Assembly (NCBI GenBank): GCA_024803745.1 | Contig: JANJXV010000014.1 | Span: 3,705,001-3,769,000 of the forward strand | Origin: Megascapheus bottae | Lineage: Eukaryota > Chordata > Mammalia > Rodentia > Geomyidae | DNA length: 64,000 nt | Reading direction: 5' to 3' | Part shown: positions 1-11,499 of the stretch, in pieces | Numbering within the stretch: the first letter of the stretch is position 1 | Layout of the letters: every line of letters starts with the position of its first letter | Made by a program: the position numbers and the translations under genes | Notes under the pieces: model-generated | Databases searched by the model: none | The model's input: only the letters and a program-made list of their open reading frames with translations | What the model was told of the DNA's origin: nothing

Positions 1-1000
1 TTCATAGTTAACCCAGATCTCCATGAAATGTTTTGTGACTCCAAATAACAAGAAAATGTTCATATAGGTGAGAGTGGAACTGAGGGGGTAGGAGGAGTTG
101 ATCCACAGACTGAACTGAGCATCCTAGTTATAGTAGTTATAGTTATGGCTGAATGTTGTGTGGGGAGGGGGAGGAGAGGCAGAAACCAGACTGGAGGAAT
201 CCAGAGGAAAGAGTAGAATGGGAATGAGGTTGTGGTGAGGAGGAAAGGAATAAGGGAAACAAAGCAATCAAAAACTTCTGCAACTATGTTACTGGACAAA
301 TACTTGTGTCTCCACTTCCATATTGTTCTTTGATGAGAGAATAGCTTTCAATAACACATAATTTACAAACTGTACCCTGCTTTTAGATATGGAGAGGGAA
401 TGCTTGAGAGTCTAAGGATCTTAAAGGAGTTTAACAAAGCCATGGTGTTTTAACACTAATTTTTTTTCCATGACCAAAGTTATCCAACTGACATATTTGT
501 TTAAATATTTTTGAGGATGGCATCCAAGAACCCACTAAAAGATACCAGTCTGACACCCTTTTGGCTCTATTCCCTTTTTGGTTGCCTTGTATGGCAAACA
601 ACCCTTAAAAAGGCATTTGCTGATAATTAAGGTGATACCTGAGAATGATTAAGGGCTAGCTCAAACAGTCTGTTATTTGCATGGAAGGATGGGCAGAGTC
701 AGTCATATTCAGATTTGGATGGTTTTATCCTATTAACTAGGTCATAATCCTGTTGATGCACTGATGGAATCACATATACAGTCATTCAAGTAATATGTGG
801 CATTATGCCAGGCACTATGCTAGTTGGGAAACAGGAAGTGGAGTTCATGAGCCTCAGGAGTCCTATATTTAGTCTGTAATATGATAAAGTACTTATGAGA
901 TTCTGGTGGCAAGATCAAGAAGGGCTTCTTGGAGGCTGCAGCATCCTTGTTTAAACCACGAAAGGGAACAGAAATACAAAAAATGAGTAGAGAGATGCAG
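1..1000. other. Unique AT-rich sequence, nothing recognised
   Basis: I see no repeat, exon or RNA gene that I can support here. A short stretch near 800-830 reads like the 3' part of an ancient MIR/L2-type repeat, but it is too decayed to call. Open frames are short. Confidence 0.5.
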
Positions 1001-1007
1001 GATTGTG

Positions 1008-1092
1008 GAATATAGCTGTAATTCTGGCTACTTGGGAGGCCAAGGCAGGAGACTAGAGTATCTGAGGCCATCTTGGGAGACATGGGGAGAAA
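1008..1092 (+). repeat. 7SL/B1-like SINE monomer
   Basis: The stretch reads as a decayed 7SL-derived left monomer: a 'ctgtaattctggctacttgg' core, then 'gaggccaaggcaggaga' and 'ctgaggccatcttggg'. No Geo or ID right half follows. The element runs directly into a purine-rich block at its 3' end, which looks like an expanded tail. Strand is read from the order of the motifs. It could be a truncated 7SL-Geo or a free B1 monomer. Confidence 0.6.
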
Positions 1093-1096
1093 TTGT

Positions 1097-1291
1097 AAGA
1101 GAAAGAAGGGGAAGAAGAACGAGGAGGAAGGAGGAGAAGGAAAAGAAAGAAGAGGAGGAAAAGAAGGGAGAGGAGAAAAGGAGGAGGAGAAGAAGGAAGG
1201 GAAAGAAAAGGAAGAAGAGACGGGAAGGGAAAGGAAAGGAAGAGAGCAAAAGGAATAGCAGTAAAGGAGCAGGGAGGGGAGGGGAGTGTAG
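1097..1291. repeat. Purine-rich (GGA/GAA)n simple sequence
   Basis: About 195 bases are almost pure A and G on the plus strand. Overlapping long open frames on both strands here are compositional, because G/A runs lack stop codons one way and C/T runs lack them the other way. The block abuts the 3' end of a 7SL monomer. Confidence 0.85.
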
Positions 1292-1299
1292 TCTGGGCC

Positions 1300-2315
1300 C
1301 AGAGGTACTGAGAAATTTGGCAGTCTGAGGCAAGCATAATTCCATTGTAGGAGCAAAGGTGGGTTGGGGGAGGAGGGAACAAGAGACAGCCCTGGTAGAT
1401 TTAGCAGGAACCAGATGAAAAAGACTTGTAAGCTATATTTTGGTGTTTTTGTTTTGTTTTGTTTTGTTTTACTGGGCTGTTGGGGTCTTTAGATGATTTT
1501 AAATGGAGAAAGCATACTATTTGAGAGTAGTTATAAGTGGATGGCTTTCTCTGAAGTCTGGAGAAGTTTAGAACACAGGAGAGAAAGGGAAACAAGCTAG
1601 GAAGCTGTGGCAGAAATTCCCAGGGAAAAAGTGGTGGCCTGAGCAGGGAAGTGGTGCTAGAGTTCAGATAAGTTGTTTCACTTTAGAAATATCTTACAGG
1701 TAGAAGAAAAGCACTTTGAAGTCTGTGGAAACAGAGGTTCAAGGAGAACTCCAGGAGCACCACAGCTTTGTGGTTGGCTGAAGGCACTCTCTACCAAATT
1801 GGGAAGATCTGAAGAGAGGTAGGCTTGGAAGAGGGAGGAGAGGATGAAGAGATTCTTTCTTATTCAGTTTTGGTTGGGTATGGACATTCAAGTAGTTACG
1901 TCTCCTAGAGAACATGTAGAGCTGAAGTACTCCATTTTTATCTGGTCTTGATTTGTGGATCAGGGAATTCATCCAATAGCTCATATTGCAGAAGTGGATG
2001 AAACCCCTCAGGATGCATGTGTGTATGGAAATAGGAAAATAAATCCTAGAACAAAACCTGGTGGGTTCAAGGAATAGAGAGAACAGGTAAAGCCACTGCT
2101 GGGGAGGAAGTAACTGGGAAGCAGAAAACATGTTCAATAGAGGAGATGCCACGATATCTGCATGGCAGAAAGAAATGGTTTGGGAGAAGAAAGAAAGTAA
2201 AAGCTAAAAAGATTATACAAGCTAATATCTCATATATTCGTAACCTCAGTGGAGGTGGGTTTACTAGAAAGGAATGGAAAGAAAGCAGAAGAGAGGAAGG
2301 AGGGGTAATAAATAG
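1300..2315. other. Unique sequence, nothing recognised
   Basis: There is no repeat family or gene I can name. A short (TTTTG)n run lies at 1449-1470. The minus-strand frame at 1739-2152 has no recognisable domain and is within chance length. Confidence 0.5.
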
Positions 2316-3046
2316 ACTTCACCCTATGATGTAGCCATACCACTCCTGAGCATCTACCCAGAATACCACAAGCCAGGATTCCATGAAAACATGGGCATAC
2401 CTGGGTCCACTGCTGCACTATTCACAATTGCCAAGTTATGGAAGCAGCCGAGAGGCCCTACAACAGATGAGTGGATGAGAAAAAGTGTGGTACCTATACA
2501 CAATGGAATATTACACTGCCATTAGAAGGAATAATATGATGCCATTAACAGGGAAATGAATGGACTTAAATAAAGTAAACTAACCTCAGAGACAGAAATG
2601 GCTCAAGTTTTCTCTAACACACACCAGGGGATGATAAATAATACAAGACTCTAGACATTCACACGCAGAGACCAAAGGAGAATACTCTAAGTGGAGAAAC
2701 ATAAAGCCACAATGCCTAGGTGCCTCTTATCATAAAATAATTATCAAAATGAACTGCAGAAAATGGAATCAAGAGGTTTTATTTTTGTCTGCCTTCTTTC
2801 TTTGTCTTGTTTGTTCATTTACTGTCTTTTGGAAGGTAGGAGGCACAAAAATGGAGAAACAAAGGGTGAACAAATGCAGCAGTGGTGCTCACTAGACATT
2901 ATGTTGAAAATGTACTCTACAACTTGTGAGTGTAGACTGAGGGACAAACTGGGAAAGAGCAAAGGTGATACTGTCAAAAAAAGGTACTCATTACTTAAGT
3001 AAACATAACCCCCCCTGTATATCACCTTTATAATCACAATAAAAAG
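2316..3046 (+). mobile_element. 5'-truncated L1, ORF2 C-terminus plus 3' UTR (older subfamily)
   Basis: From about 2316 the sequence follows the L1 ORF2 C-terminal region, including 'acaatggaatattacactgc' near 2500 and the 'cacaattgccaagttatgga' block upstream. Frame breaks show that it is dead. After ORF2 comes a 3' UTR of roughly 450 bases ending 'cacaataaaaag'. Its last 50 bases resemble the L1 end near 62.2 kb and differ from the L1 ends near 5.7 and 32.7 kb, so it belongs to another subfamily. I could not find clear target-site duplications; the 5' edge is approximate. Confidence 0.75.
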
Positions 3047-3049
3047 TTA

Positions 3050-4670
3050 AATGTCTCTACTAGCATCAAACTTTAAGTAAACAATGTGAACACAAAAGTA
3101 AATAATTAATAAAACAGATTTTGTGTGGGATTTAAGTCGTAACAGGAGTTGGGAAGAGACCTCAGTGTACTTTAAGGATAGTTGTAGGATTAATATGCGA
3201 AAGGATTATACATGTGTAGAGAAACAGCATCCACAGCAGCAGTTTCATTTCAATCCCATCATAAAGTCTTTTATTCTTCCACAGGTTCGCTCTGTCGGAC
3301 CTCTCTCCTCATTTGCTTTTCAGTATTGAATCAAGGAGCATTTAAATGCATATAGATTTTTTTTCAACTTGGTACTGAATGATCAATTTCTTTTCATGAA
3401 ATCCCTTTAAAATGTGTAGACAGTCAATTTGTCTCATATTTTATGAATCCCAGTTTAATCTTCAGTGCCCCATTTTTCAGGTTTAGAAACCTGAAATAGA
3501 CAACTCCTTCTTTACTTACGTATGCATTGGAGTATCCTTGAGGACAGATGGTATGGAAATAGTTGTTTCGTGGTGTCTTGTTATTGACTATTCCAAGCCC
3601 TATAACTCAGAGCGATGTAGTGGGGCACACAAATTTCAGCATTCAATTAAGTCCACCTTTTTCTATGAGAAGGTACTGATTGCATTTATGCAGCCAGTTT
3701 CCAATCTATCCTTAAATTGAAGACTCCCATAAGGCTGATACATTCTGAAAGTCCACTCTGCCTTATTACAACTTTGGTTAGCATAATTTCCAGATATATA
3801 CTTTTAAATTCTTTTCAAGAATAGACTTCTACTTCAGTTATAAGAAAGTATATCAGAGTCAGTGATTGATTCATTCTTGAAGTTGAATAATGATACTCTT
3901 TGTGTTGAAAAAGAGTTATAAAGACTTAATTCTGTATGTAATTCAATTTACAATGTTAATATTATTCATATTTAATTTTAAAATTAGCTACAAATTAAGT
4001 TTGTGATATTACCAAGACACTTTTTAAAGTTTAAATTTTGATTTTGACTTTGGGAATCCTTTATTTGCATTGAGAACCTTCCAGTTAGTTAATGTGACAT
4101 TGCAACTCTCTGTTATATAAGTACAGTTGCAGAAACTTCACATATATTATCTCTAACTACAAAAAGTAATTATGTAAATTTTGCTTTAGCATGCTCTATT
4201 ATTTCTGATTTTACAAGGATGAAAATTTAGCATTAGAGAAGTGAAGTATGTTGTCTAAGACTTCCTAATATAGATAATGTACCATTATCTATATTTTTAG
4301 ATGCCTTCCAATGTCTTCTAATATCAGTTCTAAATGTGCTGGATTAATTAAAGAGACCAATAGTTTATTGGTTGGATTTACTTGAGCATGTGGTCTTTTA
4401 TAGTAGAGAAATCACCTACTATTTTAACCTGTCTAGTCTTACATTATGGCATAGTGCCTGCTGAGTTAAAGTTAACCAACAAATTTTGTCTAATAAATAA
4501 AGCCTGACTTGGCATGGCATAACTGGAGGATAAGGAGCTTAAACAAGTACTTGAGATTTTCCTACATGATCACTTGCTAGTTAAGCCATGTATTCAAAAA
4601 CAATTGATTGAGTAGCAATCAACACATGAAATTTACTTAATTGATATAGGATAATATTTTAGTCACTTCA
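3050..4670. other. AT-rich sequence with little recognisable content
   Basis: Mostly unique AT-rich DNA. A stretch near 4130-4260 has the look of a very decayed minus-strand MIR, which I do not call separately. There is no gene evidence. Confidence 0.45.
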
Positions 4671-5203
4671 CTTAAAAGTAGCACCTCATATATTTTAGAT
4701 ATGAGGCCTTTCTTTTGTATGGTTAGTGAAGATCTTCTCCTACTTTGTAGGCTTTCTAGTTAATTTTCTAGCTATGTCCTTTGCCATACAGGAGCTCTGC
4801 AGTTTAATGCAGTCCCAACTTATCCAGACTTTTTCTGATTTGTTGTGTTTCTGGGTCCTTATTAAGAAAGTTTGGACCTGTGTCAGGGAGACCTAGTGTA
4901 TCTCCTATTCTTTCTTTAAAGTTTTCAGTGTATCTGCTTTTACCTCGAGGTCTTTGATCCATTTGGAATTAACCCTGGTGCAGGGTGACAAAGAAGGATC
5001 CAACCATAGTTTTCTGCAGGTGCTTAACCAGTTCTGCTAGCACCACTTGTTGAAGAGGCTATCTTTCTTCCATTCTATTTTTTTCCTTTTGCTCCCTTGT
5101 CAAAGACTAGGTGGCCATAGGTCTGTGGGTTATCTGGGTCCTCAGTTCTATTCCATTGGTCTTTAGGCCTATTCTTGTGCCAGTACCAAGCTGTTTTGGT
5201 CAC

Positions 5204-5356
5204 TATACAATGGAATTCTATGCTGCTGTCAGAAAGAACGGCATCGCCCCATTTGTAAGGAAATGGAAAGACTTAGAAAAAATCATATTAAGTGAAGTAA
5301 GCCAGACTCAAAGGAACATAGGCTCAATGGTGTCCCCCATTTGTCAGAATCAGTAG
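5204..5356 (+). pseudogene. L1 ORF2 C-terminal fragment
   Basis: This 50-codon open segment begins at the inversion junction and ends at a TAG at 5354-5356. It reads TMEFYAAVRKNG and later KWKDLEKIILSEV, which matches the C-terminal tail of L1 ORF2 proteins. It lacks the endonuclease and reverse transcriptase domains, so no protein function remains. The start codon used by the longer frame lies in the inverted half and has no meaning. Confidence 0.85.
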
Positions 5357-5610
5357 AAACCACGGGCTCGCCTAGCAGATATTTACAATAGAACAAAACC
5401 TAGATACATAAGGCCATATAGTATGATGCTAAATGAAAGGACCTCCAGGATATAGAAACAAAAGCCATATAATGAGTGATTGTTGTCCTTACTGTACTAT
5501 GTTATCTCTCATCTCTTTTGCTTTCTCTTAGTTATCTCATATTGTTACAGTATTTTATCATGTTATCTGATATATTGTACATATGCTTATTTAGTTATTT
5601 GAAATCGGAT

Positions 5611-5660
5611 AGGGAAGGGGGAAAACAAGATGAGGGGCGGGGGTAGGGGAGGGAAATGGG
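5611..5660 (+). other. G-rich polypurine tract of the L1 3' UTR
   Basis: Several runs of three or more G lie close together inside the L1 3' UTR. Such G-rich tracts are a known feature of mammalian L1 3' UTRs and can form quadruplexes. The L1 end near 32.55 kb has the same tract. Confidence 0.7.
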
Positions 5661-5780
5661 GACCAAGACATGAGAAAGGGTATCAATGTTTGTGAAGTAA
5701 TGCACCTTCTATTTGGTGAATACAATGTAACCCTTCTACTAATTACAATAAAATATACGGAGAAAAAAGTAGCACCTCAT

Positions 5781-6250
5781 TATTCTCTGATATGCTATAT
5801 GCATTTTGCTAAGTCCAATTTATGAAGAACTAATGCCTAGAGAATAGGAAAAATCTAATCTTACTTAAAAGTCATGAATTTTGAGCATTAGAAGATAATT
5901 CAAATAACATTCAAATCAGTGTGATAAATACTAATTTATAGATTCAAGATCACATCTAATAACTAATAGGCAGTAGGTATTCAATAAGTGTTACCTATAA
6001 GAAAAAGCTGTCTAGAGAGGGTATGTGGCTAGCTAGCATATCACAGACCCGTTATCCAGATCTCTGAACTAATTAATCTCCGATCTGCTGATCTCTTAAT
6101 TTCTAGTCTCATGCTCTTTCCTTTAAATTAAAATAATATCTGGTACTTATGTAGAATACTTTGAAATACTTAACCTTTATAGTAATCTGAAGATTAGCTA
6201 TTATTCTATGGAGAAAAGAACAAATGGAAGCTCATCTACAATAAAAGTTT
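5781..6250. other. AT-rich sequence, possible MIR fossil
   Basis: The stretch around 5940-6110 has a loose resemblance to an old MIR, with a 'gtaggtattcaataagtgtt' segment at 5971-5991. Nothing else is recognised. Confidence 0.35.
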
Positions 6251-6254
6251 TCAC

Positions 6255-6432
6255 AGATCAACGATTCTTAGTATGATTTCTGGGTCATTTATGCTAACAT
6301 CAGTTCAGGACATGTTGGAAACACAAATTCTCATGCCCAGTCCCAGACTCACTGAATTAAAAACTCCGAGTTATCAGTGATTTGTGTTTTCATAAGCCTT
6401 TGTTCTGATCATGCTACATGTTGAGAATGGCT
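6255..6432 (+). mobile_element. MER5-type (hAT-Charlie) non-autonomous DNA transposon fossil
   Basis: The order 'acaaattctcatgcccagtc', 'ccagactcactgaatt', 'tgtgttttcataagcc' and 'gttgagaatggct' follows the MER5A/B consensus as I know it. It is strongly decayed, as expected for a element older than the placental radiation. It has no coding capacity. Confidence 0.7.
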
Positions 6433-6759
6433 AGTATCGAAGAACAGAGCAGTGAAGATTAAACTTGGATTTAGATAAATCACTCTGAAAACATCATAAA
6501 GAAGATTTTTGAACAGCACAAGATATGCAAGAGGCAATTAAGAAAACTGAGCTCTTTTCTCTATTCTTCAACCCCTCAAACCCCTTTGCGTTCAGTTTAC
6601 GCTTTTTGATATATCTATTAACTTGCTTCTTGTTTTACAGGTTTTATCTTATTTTTTAAAAACTTTCAACTAGTTTGTTTTTTCCTTTCAGGATACTGTA
6701 GATTTTACTCAATGCATATATTTTACTACTTAAACCACAACTCCAGTCCTTCTATTTAT

Positions 6760-6862
6760 ATTTTGATTTTGAGATAGAATACCTCCAACTTTGTCTGGGT
6801 TGGCCATGAACTCAATATCCTCCAAGTAGTAAGATTAAAGATATGAATCATCATACACAACT
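6760..6862 (-). repeat. Old B1-like SINE monomer
   Basis: On the plus strand the order 'ttttgagatagaat', 'tgtctgggttggccatgaac', 'aagtagtaagattaaagata' is the reverse complement of a 7SL-derived B1 monomer. It is well diverged. A poly(T)-like start is weak. Confidence 0.6.
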
Positions 6863-6908
6863 TAAAAATTTAAATAAGTTTTAAGAACCAGCAATTATAT
6901 AGGGCTGG

Positions 6909-7040
6909 ACCCTTCCTTCCTTCCTTCCTTCCTTCCTTCCTTCCTTCCTTCCTTCCTTCCTTCCTTCCTTCCTTCCCTCCTTCCCTCCTTCCCTCCTTCC
7001 CTCCTGCCTTCCTGCCTTCCTGCCTTCCTGCCTTCCTTCT
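6909..7040. repeat. (CTTC)n microsatellite with three repeat zones
   Basis: The array starts as pure CCTT tetramers (about 6911-6972), changes to a CCCTCCTT octamer (about 6975-7004), then to a CCTGCCTT octamer (about 7003-7036). It abuts the 3' end of a minus-strand B1-dID SINE. Confidence 0.93.
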
Positions 7041-7049
7041 CTTTATCCC

Positions 7050-7222
7050 TCCTCTTTGATGGTATTAGGATTTGAACTCAGGGCCTTTTTTGTTAGGCAA
7101 GTACTCTACCTATACAGCTAGGCCTCCAGTTCCTTTTACTTTCAGTTGTATCTTGAAGTAATAGTCCTTGAAGTAATATTCTCCTATCTCCACTTCTAGA
7201 ATATCTGTGATTACAGGCATTC
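7050..7222 (-). repeat. B1-dID-type dimeric SINE
   Basis: On the plus strand an ID-like reverse complement comes first ('gatttgaactcagggcc', 'ggcaagtactctacc'), followed by a decayed B1 reverse complement ending 'tgtgattacaggcatt'. On the minus strand this is B1 then ID, the order of the old rodent B1-dID family rather than of mouse B4. Confidence 0.6.
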
Positions 7223-7225
7223 TTT

Positions 7226-8080
7226 TCTTGAATCCTCTTTGCTCTAGGAATGTGTATTTAGGGAACATTCTCTAAAAATCAATTTTAAAAACACTTTAGA
7301 ATATGACTAACATATAAGGAAGATTGTTTAATTTAGTGGAAAAAGTATGTTCAAAATGACGTGCATTTACTGAACAAGAAGGTGAAATGTGATTGATTGA
7401 GCTGGTGGCCATAGACTAGTACTGGTGCCGTTCTTTTACATGAAATAACTTCTTGGTTAGCAGGTTTCGGCACTCTGTGGGATAATTTCCTTGGCATGAA
7501 ACAGATCATGTGAGGCAAGAAAGATTCGTGGCTTAGTACAACTTCATTATTTATTCTAGAAAGTTCCCTCGAAGGCCCAGACATTGTGAAACATTTTATG
7601 ATGTATTGACATCACAGACATATGCATTTATTATCTATATTTTCCATGTCATATTTTAATACTTGAATCAAAATGGCATTTCAGAGACTTTAAAACAATG
7701 GGCTTCCTTTTTCAAGTACCCAATATTCTAACCAGAACTTTATGAAGTGCAATCTGCTGAGCTAAACTAGGTACACAGTCATTGTTTGTGCCCATGAATC
7801 CCTGTTGATTTTTTAAAAGGGACTTCATGTTTCACACATAGCCATTTATGAGCACCTGCCAACTCAGACCTGTTTAGTCTGGAAGTCATCTGTGATTGTG
7901 TTTAAGGTGAATTTAAGGTCATTTAGTCATAGTATTTCCCAAATACTGCTCATTATATTTGACTCCATAGCCTTTTTATTATCTCTAAGCTTCATATTTT
8001 TGAAGCTGAGACTGAATTACTGATTCTTTATTATATATCTTCCATTTTGTCAATTTGTAGTCAAATTTTTTTGGTAGTGT
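7226..8080. other. Unique sequence, nothing recognised
   Basis: I see no repeat or gene that I can support. The minus-strand open frame at 7351-7584 has no known domain. Confidence 0.5.
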
Positions 8081-8100
8081 AGCAAGCACTCTGTTCTTTT

Positions 8101-8336
8101 TGCTATCGTTGTTGGCTGTGGGGTTTGAACTCTGGACTTGGGTACTGTCCCTGAGCTTTTTTGCTCAAAGCTAGTGCTCTTCCACTTTGAACCACAAGGC
8201 CATGTTCAGTTTTCTGGTCATTATTTGATGACAAGAGTCTCACAGACTTCCCTGCCCAGGCTGGCTTTGAACCGTGATCTTTAGATATCAGCCTCTTCAG
8301 TAGCTAGGATTGCAGCTGTAAGCCACCAGCGCCTGG
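8101..8336 (-). repeat. 7SL-Geo dimeric SINE
   Basis: Plus-strand order is Geo reverse complement ('gtccctgagcttttttgctc', 'gaaccacaaggccatg'), a linker, then 7SL reverse complement ('caggctggctttgaaccgtg', 'agtagctaggattgcag'). An imperfect duplication flanks it, gcactctgttctttt at 8086-8100 and gcactctaattattt at 8337-8351. Confidence 0.85.
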
Positions 8337-8351
8337 GCACTCTAATTATTT

Positions 8352-10813
8352 TATTTGTTTGCTCATTTTGTTAACAAACTTACCAATGTTGGTGCAAGAC
8401 AGTGTTAGATACTTGGCCCGGGATAGGGATATAGCTTTGGAAGCCCTCTCTTCACAGTCCTTTCCTCCTCTCCTTCCTCTTATCTCTTGAGCTTCAGGGT
8501 TCTGCTGTTATGTCCATGTCCACTGCTGTTTTGGAGCAGCCTGCCTGCTGTTTGCCAATCACACTTCTCCAGGGCTCTATGTTCCAGCACATGCAGCAGC
8601 ACCTGTAGTCTCTTTGCAGGGTTCCTCTGATGACAGTCTTGGCTTATTATCTCCATGCTTTCCTGGCCTTTGACTTCCAGCTGTTGCCTACAGCTGAGTT
8701 CATTTCTGCTCTGCTCACTCACAAGCTGTACTCCCCCCCCCCCCCATCTCCATCTGAGAGAAGACAATAACTTCTGCTTGTTCCTTGATATTTGCCACAT
8801 CTTGTCGGAATTGTGTGTTCAACAACGATGGAATTCTTATGTGGCAGGTGTCAAGGTACCACTTCCAATCTTGCAGTACTGTTAATGTGTACAGTAGATT
8901 CTCCTCAATGTTGAAGGTAGGTATTCTTTTGTACTTTGAAGTACTTAAGATTTTAGAGGAAAAGAAGGTTGAGAAAGAATCAAATTACAAACCCTTATTT
9001 AAAAAATCTTCTTTGTTATCATCTCTAACATAGAATCTTCAAGACAGCACGCCAAAGAGAATATTGGTGATAGTTTTCATGGTTTAAATGACTAATAATG
9101 GTTATGGCACAATTGCTTTCCATTTACTATGACTTGTCCAATAGAAATTTCTTAGGATTTTTCCTCCCTTGCCATTCCAATATCATACCCATAAATTTGC
9201 TTTTCTTCCTTGAAGATAATATGCATAGGAATAGATACACCTCCTATGGAGCTAGTTCTCCATCCAAATGTGCAATGCCTTCCTGATCTCATGAATTAGA
9301 ATTATTAACTCATGTATCCTCAGTCCCACAGGTAACTCTCCAAAGCACACACCACTGGGTCCTTCTCATACAAATATTACTTTCTACATTCCTCACAGCT
9401 GTGGGAGTGCTATCCTAAGGTCCTGGTTTATGTCTCCTCTGTTTCCCTTATTTTATAAAGCCTCAAGGCAAAAACTTGCGTTACTGCTATGCCATCTGCT
9501 TTACTTTACCTTTTTATTCCCAGTACCCAATTTCCTCTTTTTCTAATTATCCCCAACAGGAGTGCCTCATAATTCTTATATAATGGAACTGAAATTTCTC
9601 GTGATTAAGAAAAAAGTATACAAAATGGAATATGTATTTACTGGAATAGCTTATTTACTAAAATTTGAAGTAAGGGTAATTCACCAATGAGACGGGTTTG
9701 CTTTACCTAACTTGAGATACATATTGTGTTATCTCTTTTAAAGGAAAGAAATTTGGTATTTATACAATGACAAATGGATTCATAAGTCTAAAGATATTCA
9801 GAAGAAGAATGAACAAGTTAGAATTGTCTGGCTCTGCTGAGACTATTGAAGAGGCTCGCAGGATGAGACAATATTGGGACTGAATCTTAGAAAAGTTCAC
9901 TAGTCAGAAAGGAAAAAAATCTCTTTCTAGGAAGATGGTGCATTGTTTATAGCGAGAAGATGTTATTTATTATATTTTGTACTTAAATAATGTCATAGTA
10001 ATTTCCCTCTGGAATAGTGGTATCCAGGCTAAGCTGATTTTTTTCTCCCAGGAGACATTTAATATATCTGACAATCCAGGACAGGGATTAGGTGCTAATG
10101 GTATTTAGTAGATGCATATCAGGGATGCTGATAAACATCCTATAGTACATAGGTTGGACCCCATAGACAAGTATCTACTTCAAATGTCAACATTGCTTCT
10201 ACTCTATTAGGTAAGACTCTTGAAGGTCAGGACTCAGCCTGCTTATTCACCATTGTTTGTATAGGCTCTAACATGTTTGAAGTTGCAGTAGTTATGTGTT
10301 ATTCCTGGAGAGAATGGAGACATGAAATAGAAGGTCAACTTGGGGATGAATAATATATATTCCAAGTGAAGAGTTGGTGTTTAATTAAGGAGCACTTGGA
10401 GAGTAAAGCTATTGGTGAGACAAAGAGAAATCCTGAGAGGCATCTTGTACCATATTAAAAATTTGTCTTTAATATATAGTCCCTGGAGGACCACTGGGGG
10501 ACTGTATGCAGGAGAATGCTACTATCTGATTTATGTTTTATTAAGACACTCAAGCAGAACTGTGAAGAACTCAGTTCCTGGGCAGTCATTTAGGAAGGTG
10601 GTATAATAGTACAGGCCAGTGAGGTTGAAGATCTTGTCTAGGGCTCAGTCAGGAAAGACAGAGAAGGAGACATCTTGAAAAGTTTGGCTGGATGGGACTT
10701 GTTTAGCTATTAAATACATTCTGTTAAATACAGAATGTGGAATGAGGTTTTCTTTGTCCTGGGTATTGGTGTTATTACTTGAGAGGAGGAAGAAAGGAAG
10801 AAAGCAAGGATCA

Positions 10814-10820
<7 letters not shown>
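8352..10820. other. Mostly unique sequence
   Basis: This 2.5 kb holds a C13 homopolymer at 8733-8745 and no repeat family I can name with confidence. The stretch 8460-8800 is somewhat richer in C and T and has a minus-strand frame of 106 codons without recognisable features. A segment near 10200-10290 vaguely resembles an L2 tail. Confidence 0.45.
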
Positions 10821-10873
<53 letters not shown>

Positions 10874-10884
10874 GAGAGAGAGAG
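10821..10884. repeat. (GT)25 microsatellite with short (GA)n
   Basis: A pure GT run at 10821-10870 is followed by ATA and then GA repeats to 10884. Open frames across it on the minus strand (TH repeats) are artefacts. Confidence 0.97.
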
Positions 10885-10975
10885 ACAGAGGGGGGAGGCC
10901 ACTGTTGAATATTCATAAAAGCATTATTATACACTACTATACACAACAGATTAGAATAGCCTATTCCTCAGGCCA

Positions 10976-11480
10976 TGAGGATATCAATATATATAATTCC
11001 AGCTTTAAAGAAGGTGCTATGTTCATAGCAATCCTATTGATAGTAACTAATAACTGTAGACAAAACAGATGTTCATCAACAGGTGCATGGATGTGTAAGT
11101 GTGGCACATACATACAAAGGAATTTTATCTAGCCGTCAAAAGGCATGAAGTAAGTGCATGCTAGAACATGGATTCACCTTTGAAAAATATTCTGGTAAGT
11201 GAATACAGCCAATAGATATTGAATGATCCCAATTACATAGAATATCCAGAATAAGTAAATCTGTAGGAAGAGACATCATATTTAGGAGCCTGGAGTGAAG
11301 AGGATAGGACAACGGGAAATAACTACTTACTAGGTATAATCCCCTTAGAAACTGGTGTATTGTGGCACTAGAATAAGGTGATAGTTGAATGGCTTTGAGA
11401 ACACGATTTAAGCATTACAATTTACATATTAAGATAATCAGCTACACTTTATGATGGTTACTGTGCTTAACATAGTTATG
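10976..11480 (+). mobile_element. Old L1M 3' end (ORF2 remnant and 3' UTR)
   Basis: Segments such as 'gatgttcatcaacaggtgca', 'gtgtggcacatacatacaaa' and 'ctagaacatggattcacctt' follow the ORF2 end of ancient L1. The 3' part matches an L1M-type UTR: 'tggctttgagaacacgattt', then 'cattacaatttacatatt'. There are many substitutions and no open frame of note. Edges are approximate. Confidence 0.7.
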
Positions 11481-11499
11481 GTTATGTGATAGAGATTTC

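Larger units (their letters stand above)
4674..5780 (+). mobile_element. Complete L1 insertion with 5' inversion and target-site duplication
   Basis: The 16-base direct repeat aaaagtagcacctcat occurs at 4674-4689 and again at 5765-5780. Between them, about 4690-5203 reads as L1 ORF2 in the antisense direction, and about 5204-5764 as the ORF2 C-terminus and 3' UTR in sense. The first copy is preceded by TT, giving a TT/AAAA insertion site typical of L1 endonuclease. This is the known signature of twin priming. The 3' end carries AATAAA at 5747-5752. The perfect duplication points to a fairly recent insertion. Confidence 0.92.

Noticed and set aside
820..1382. Several overlapping open frames rich in Ser/Phe/Leu or Glu/Lys/Arg
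   Set aside because: They come from a purine-rich block that lacks stop codons by composition.
8480..8800. 106-codon minus-strand frame suggesting a processed pseudogene
   Set aside because: No recognisable protein and no poly(A) or duplication at its edges.
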